Positions 61,039-64,000 of a stretch of DNA of 64,000 nt are shown here, piece after piece (the stretch's first letter is position 1; each line of letters opens with the position of its first letter). The position numbers and the translations under genes are program-made. Location: assembly GCF_029626145.1 (NCBI RefSeq), contig NZ_JARUBJ010000002.1:6272501-6336500 (forward strand). Direction: 5' to 3'. The DNA comes from Micromonospora sp. WMMD961. Its GTDB lineage: Bacteria; Actinomycetota; Actinomycetes; Mycobacteriales; Micromonosporaceae. Below the pieces are notes generated by a model that worked only from the letters and a program-made list of their open reading frames with translations, was not told where the DNA came from and did not search any database.

Positions 61039-62352
61039 TCAGACGGTACGCGGGCGGCGCGGGCGGCGGGACCGGCCCGACGCCCGGTGCGCCGGGCGGG
61101 GCGCGCCATCGGCGGCCAGGCCACCGGCACCGCGTCCCCGGGCGGCGGGCGCCGGCGGGGCGGCGATGGTCACCGGCACGCCGGACGGCTCGCGGGCACC
61201 GGTCACCCGGGCCAACGCCTCACCGTCGGCGCGCACCTGGACCGACTCGGGCCGGATGCCGGCGGTGGCCATCAACCGGGACACGTCCCGGCGCTGCTCG
61301 GGCAGGACCAGGGTGACCACCGTGCCGGACTCGCCGGCCCGGGCGGTCCGACCGCCCCGGTGCAGGTAGTCCTTCGCCTCGGTCGGGGGGTCCACGTTGA
61401 CCACCATGTCCAGGCCGTCCACGTGGATGCCCCGGGCCGCCACGTCGGTGGCGACGAGTGCGGTCACCTGGCCGTTACGGAACTGCTCCAGGATCCGGGT
61501 GCGCTGCGGCTGGGACTTGCCGCCGTGCAGCGCGGCCGCGCGTACCCCCTTGGACAGCAACTGCCGGGCCAGGCGGTCGGCGCGGTGCTTGGTGCCCATG
61601 AACAGGATGGTCCGGCCCTCGCGGGCGGCGATCCGGGTCAGCGCGTCGGGCTTGTCCAGCGCGTCGACGTGCAGCACGTGGTGGGTCATCGCGGTCACGG
61701 TGGCGGTGCCCGGGTCGACCGAGTGGGTGACCGGGTTGCTCAGGAAGCGGCGGACCAGCCGGTCCACGCCACCGTCCAGGGTGGCCGAGAAGAGCATCCG
61801 CTGACCCTGCGGCGCGACCTGCTCCAACAGCTTGGTGACCTGCGGCAGGAAGCCCATGTCGGCCATCTGGTCGGCCTCGTCCAGCACGGTGATCGCGACC
61901 TGGTCGAGCCGGGCGTCGCCGCGGTTGATCAGGTCGTGCAGCCGGCCGGGGGTGGCGACGACCACCTCGGCACCGGCGCGCAGAGTGTCCGCCTGCCGCT
62001 GCAACGACAGCCCGCCGACGACGGTGGCGCAGCGCAGCCCGACGGCGCGGGCGTACGGGGCGAGCGCGGTGGTGACCTGCTGGGCCAGTTCGCGGGTCGG
62101 CACCAGCACCAGGGCGAGCGGGCGACCCGGACGGGCCTTGCGGCCGGCGGTGCGGGACAGCAGCGGAAGCCCGAATGCGAGGGTCTTACCGGACCCGGTG
62201 CGACCCCGGCCCAGCACGTCCCGGCCGGCGAGCGAGTCGGGCAGCGTCGCCGACTGGATCGGGAACGGCTCGGTGATGCCCTGCGCGGTCAACGCGGTGA
62301 GCAGCGCCGGAGCCAGGCCGGTATGTGCGAAAGAAGGAATAACTGTGGTCAT
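61039..62352 (-). CDS. DEAD-box ATP-dependent RNA helicase (cold-shock type)
   Basis: The 437-residue helicase has the Q motif region (EPFPIQ), GRTGSGKT, PTRELAQQ, VLDEADQMADMG, FSATL, and the C-terminal motifs ALVATDVAARGIHV and HRGGRTARAG. The tail is Gly/Arg/Pro-rich, typical for RNA binding. ATG 62350-62352 follows GGAAGG. It lies downstream of cspA on the same strand but behind a hairpin, so both may respond to cold through partial read-through or separate promoters. Confidence 0.93.
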   Translation of the reverse strand: MTTVIPSFAHTGLAPALLTALTAQGITEPFPIQSATLPDSLAGRDVLGRGRTGSGKTLAFGLPLLSRTAGRKARPGRPLALVLVPTRELAQQVTTALAPYARAVGLRCATVVGGLSLQRQADTLRAGAEVVVATPGRLHDLINRGDARLDQVAITVLDEADQMADMGFLPQVTKLLEQVAPQGQRMLFSATLDGGVDRLVRRFLSNPVTHSVDPGTATVTAMTHHVLHVDALDKPDALTRIAAREGRTILFMGTKHRADRLARQLLSKGVRAAALHGGKSQPQRTRILEQFRNGQVTALVATDVAARGIHVDGLDMVVNVDPPTEAKDYLHRGGRTARAGESGTVVTLVLPEQRRDVSRLMATAGIRPESVQVRADGEALARVTGAREPSGVPVTIAAPPAPAARGRGAGGLAADGAPRPAHRASGRSRRPRRPRTV

Positions 62353-62467
62353 GCGGAAGCCTTCCTCGACGCGGCACGTGTCGAGGGAGGGCACCGAAGT
62401 CGGCGCTGTCACCGGCGGCAGAAAGGCAGCCGGGACTCACAAGCACGAACCGATTGGAGTACGGGCC

Positions 62468-62518
62468 GGCCCGCCACCGGGCCGCCGCCTGCGTTGGCAG
62501 GCGGCGGCGAGGCGGGCC
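62468..62518 (-). terminator. Composite hairpin between cspA and the helicase
   Basis: An inner 12-bp perfect stem (62481-62492 with 62497-62508, loop GTTG) is wrapped by GGCCCGCC/GGCGGGCC arms (62468-62475 with 62511-62518). It follows cspA by 58 bp and probably ends or attenuates its transcript. Confidence 0.75.
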
Positions 62519-62575
62519 GGTCCCGTCACCGTCACGCCCGGAGGGCGCGACAGGTAATGCTGACCGATCCGAAGA

Positions 62576-62779
62576 TCAGAGCGGGCGGATGTTCTCCGCC
62601 TGCGGGCCCTTCTGGCCCTGGGTCACCTCGAACTCGACCCGCTGGTTCTCGTCCAGGCTCCGGTAGCCGGAGGACTGGATCGCCGAGAAGTGGGCGAAGA
62701 CGTCAGCGCCGCCGCCGTCCGGGGTGATGAAGCCGAAGCCCTTGTCAGCGTTGAACCACTTCACGGTGCCAATAGCCAT
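62576..62779 (-). CDS. Cold-shock protein CspA family
   Basis: The 67-residue single cold-shock domain has MAIGTVKWFNADKGFGFI (RNP1 KGFGFI), VFAHFSAI (RNP2) and the ending GPQAENIRPL. AAGGAGA precedes ATG 62777-62779. It is an RNA chaperone. Confidence 0.96.
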   Translation of the reverse strand: MAIGTVKWFNADKGFGFITPDGGGADVFAHFSAIQSSGYRSLDENQRVEFEVTQGQKGPQAENIRPL

Positions 62780-62909
62780 GTGTTTCGTCTCCTTGACGGA
62801 ACGTCGGACTCGCACTTGTTGCGTGCCCGAAGAGGAGCGCTCCGCGCGGGGATGCGCGAATCGCCTGTCGCTTCTGGTCGCCCCGCCCGGAGAACTCCGG
62901 ACACAACAA

Positions 62910-62941
62910 AGAGCGCCTGGGGCCACAATCCCGCCAGGCGC
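62910..62941 (-). terminator. Terminator of adnB
   Basis: GCGCCTGG (62913-62920) pairs with CCAGGCGC (62934-62941). The minus-strand transcript continues TCTTTGTTG, a partial U-tract. It lies about 65 bp after the adnB stop and upstream of cspA. Confidence 0.7.
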
Positions 62942-63005
62942 ACACAGAGTCTCTGGTAACCAAAACTGCAACCCGGTCAACCTACCACGGATTTCCCCGC
63001 CATGG

Positions 63006-64000
63006 TCAATGTTGGGCGGAATCTTCGGGCAACTGGGTGATCATGGCGGTGAGCCCCGCCACATCCAGCAGATCGGCGGGCCGGACCGTCACCCCGTGCC
63101 GGACGTAGTGGAAGGCGGCGCCCACCCGGTCGACCGGCACCCCGGCCAACTCCGCCCAGGCCAACCGGTACACGGCCAACTGCACGGCGGCCACCTCCGC
63201 CGCCGGCCCCGTCGGTTGTGCACCGGTCTTCCAGTCGACCACGTCGAACCGCCCACCCGGCCGGGCGAAGACCGCGTCCATCCGCCCCCGCACCACGACC
63301 CCGGCGATCACCGTGGCGAACGGCACCTCCACCTCCACCGGCGACCGCTCGGCCCACTCGCTGGCCAGGAACCGCTCCTGCAGCTCGACCAGTGCCTCGT
63401 CGGGCGCGGCATCCGCGTCGGCCGCACCGGGCAACTCGTCCAGATCCAGCAGCCGGTCAGCGCCGAAACGCTGCTCCAACCAGGCGTGGAAGGCGGTGCC
63501 TCGACGGGCGTACGGGTTGGGCTCGCTCGGCACCGGACGGCGCAGCGTACGGGCCAGCCCTGCCGGGTCACGCCGCAACGCCACCAGCTGGGTGACGCTC
63601 AACTGCCCGGGCAGGGCCACCTCGACGGCACCGGAGAGTCTGGTCAGCTCAGCCCGTTCGGCCAGCAGCAGATCCGCCTCGCGCTGCCAGCGCGCCACCT
63701 CCGGGTCCACCTCCGGCGCTGCTTCCTGCTCGACCGACGCCGGCAGCCCGGCCTGCACCGCCCCGACCGGCCCGGCAGGCACCGCCCCGACCGGCCCGGC
63801 GGGCACCGCCCCGGCCGGCCCGGCAGGCACCGCGCCCGGGCCGTCGGTCATCAGGCGGCGCACCAACCCAGCCGCCTCCGCCAGTGCCGGCCGGCGGCCA
63901 CCCAGCGGGTCGGCCGGCCACTCCGCGCGGAGCACCACCTCGGCCGTGGGGTTCGTCGCATCCGGGGTCGGCTCCGGCGCCCACGCGTCGATCAGGTGCC
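63006..64000 (-). CDS. adnB: C-terminal part of an AdnB/AddB-like helicase-nuclease (5' partial)
   Basis: The frame is open to the right edge. The visible 330 residues hold a RecB-type PD-(D/E)XK nuclease domain: GTAFHAWLEQRFG, the metal aspartate in VRGRMDAVFA and the catalytic D-x-K in FDVVDWKTG. QLAVYRLAWAEL follows as the QxxxY helix. In actinobacteria such domains end AdnA and AdnB. Position next to nudC/uvrD2 and synteny with Rv3201c favour AdnB, a subunit of the double-strand-break resection motor. An 8-residue repeat forms the linker to the helicase part. Confidence 0.82.
   Translation of the reverse strand, partial: HLIDAWAPEPTPDATNPTAEVVLRAEWPADPLGGRRPALAEAAGLVRRLMTDGPGAVPAGPAGAVPAGPVGAVPAGPVGAVQAGLPASVEQEAAPEVDPEVARWQREADLLLAERAELTRLSGAVEVALPGQLSVTQLVALRRDPAGLARTLRRPVPSEPNPYARRGTAFHAWLEQRFGADRLLDLDELPGAADADAAPDEALVELQERFLASEWAERSPVEVEVPFATVIAGVVVRGRMDAVFARPGGRFDVVDWKTGAQPTGPAAEVAAVQLAVYRLAWAELAGVPVDRVGAAFHYVRHGVTVRPADLLDVAGLTAMITQLPEDSAQH
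63752..63838 (-). repeat. 24-bp tandem repeat in the adnB linker
   Basis: Three and a half copies of a 24-bp unit encode PAGPVGAV-type repeats (AVPAGPAG, AVPAGPVG, AVPAGPVG, AVQAGL). They sit between the helicase and nuclease domains and keep the frame. Confidence 0.8.

Noticed and set aside
1..64000. CRISPR array, prophage or biosynthetic gene cluster
   Set aside because: No regularly spaced repeats, no phage structural genes and no assembly-line or RiPP core enzymes were seen; the ThiF-like gene stands alone.

Overview
The window is 64 kb of very GC-rich actinobacterial chromosome. The family content (mycothiol-linked SigR/RsrA and mycoredoxin, WhiB proteins, XRE/DUF5753-DUF397 pairs, MacS-type histidine kinase, SRAP, AdnAB, UvrD2, bL37) and many GTG starts point to Micromonosporaceae (Micromonospora or a close relative). 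I infer the genus from gene content and codon habit, not from a marker gene. It is chromosomal core plus a light accessory load: I see no prophage, CRISPR array or complete insertion sequence.

Left part (1-24 kb). A truncated GT39-like membrane glycosyltransferase is followed by pdtaS, a SIS-domain sugar isomerase and a TPR protein. A divergent TetR/DHA2-efflux pair shares an operator. Next come a GNAT and biotinyl-carrier pair, the 24-residue ribosomal protein bL37, and the rsrA-sigR thiol-stress operon with its own SigR promoter. An alpha/beta hydrolase, a WhiB protein, an SRAP protein, aroA, rsgA (apparently starting at CTG) and hisN follow. Then come an EamA-like transporter, a GT4 glycosyltransferase, an SDR coupled to a STAS-ATPase fusion, a DUF5709 protein, a two-component system and an anti-sigma-type ATPase. 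pdtaS, the biotinyl protein, sigR/rsrA, SRAP, aroA and rsgA occur close together in mycobacteria as well.

Middle part (24-43 kb). This holds a divergent PRPP-synthetase paralogue, glpK, an XRE/DUF397 pair, purC, an orphan solute-binding lipoprotein, a 1257-residue subtilase and two identical initiator tRNA genes. An ECF sigma factor with a one-span secreted partner follows. Then comes the block UPF0182, PDZ/Lon-like protease, DUF2342 zincin, a nucleotidyltransferase-like protein and a YgjP-like metallopeptidase.

Right part (43-64 kb). A DUF5679 zinc ribbon, an orphan ThiF-like protein and an ABC1 kinase lead to whiB7. Its leader region shows an AT-element promoter, an 82-codon leader frame, a repeat-based candidate antiterminator and an intrinsic terminator with a U-tract. 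uvrD2 and mrx1 (with a SigR promoter) are divergent. Next are an MFS exporter, a second XRE/DUF397 pair, nudC (without zinc cysteines), two M16 peptidases, a decayed ssuD remnant beside an intact ssuABC-like sulfonate transporter, a 163-bp MITE-like element inserted in an older inverted repeat, a DEAD-box helicase, cspA and the 3' end of adnB. Gene order from UPF0182 to adnB parallels M. tuberculosis Rv3193c-Rv3201c.

Two regulatory themes connect genes across the window. SigR/RsrA has consensus promoters at sigR itself and at mrx1. WhiB7 antibiotic-stress control appears to combine an autoregulated promoter with translation-dependent attenuation. The attenuation leader is the most interesting system I found.
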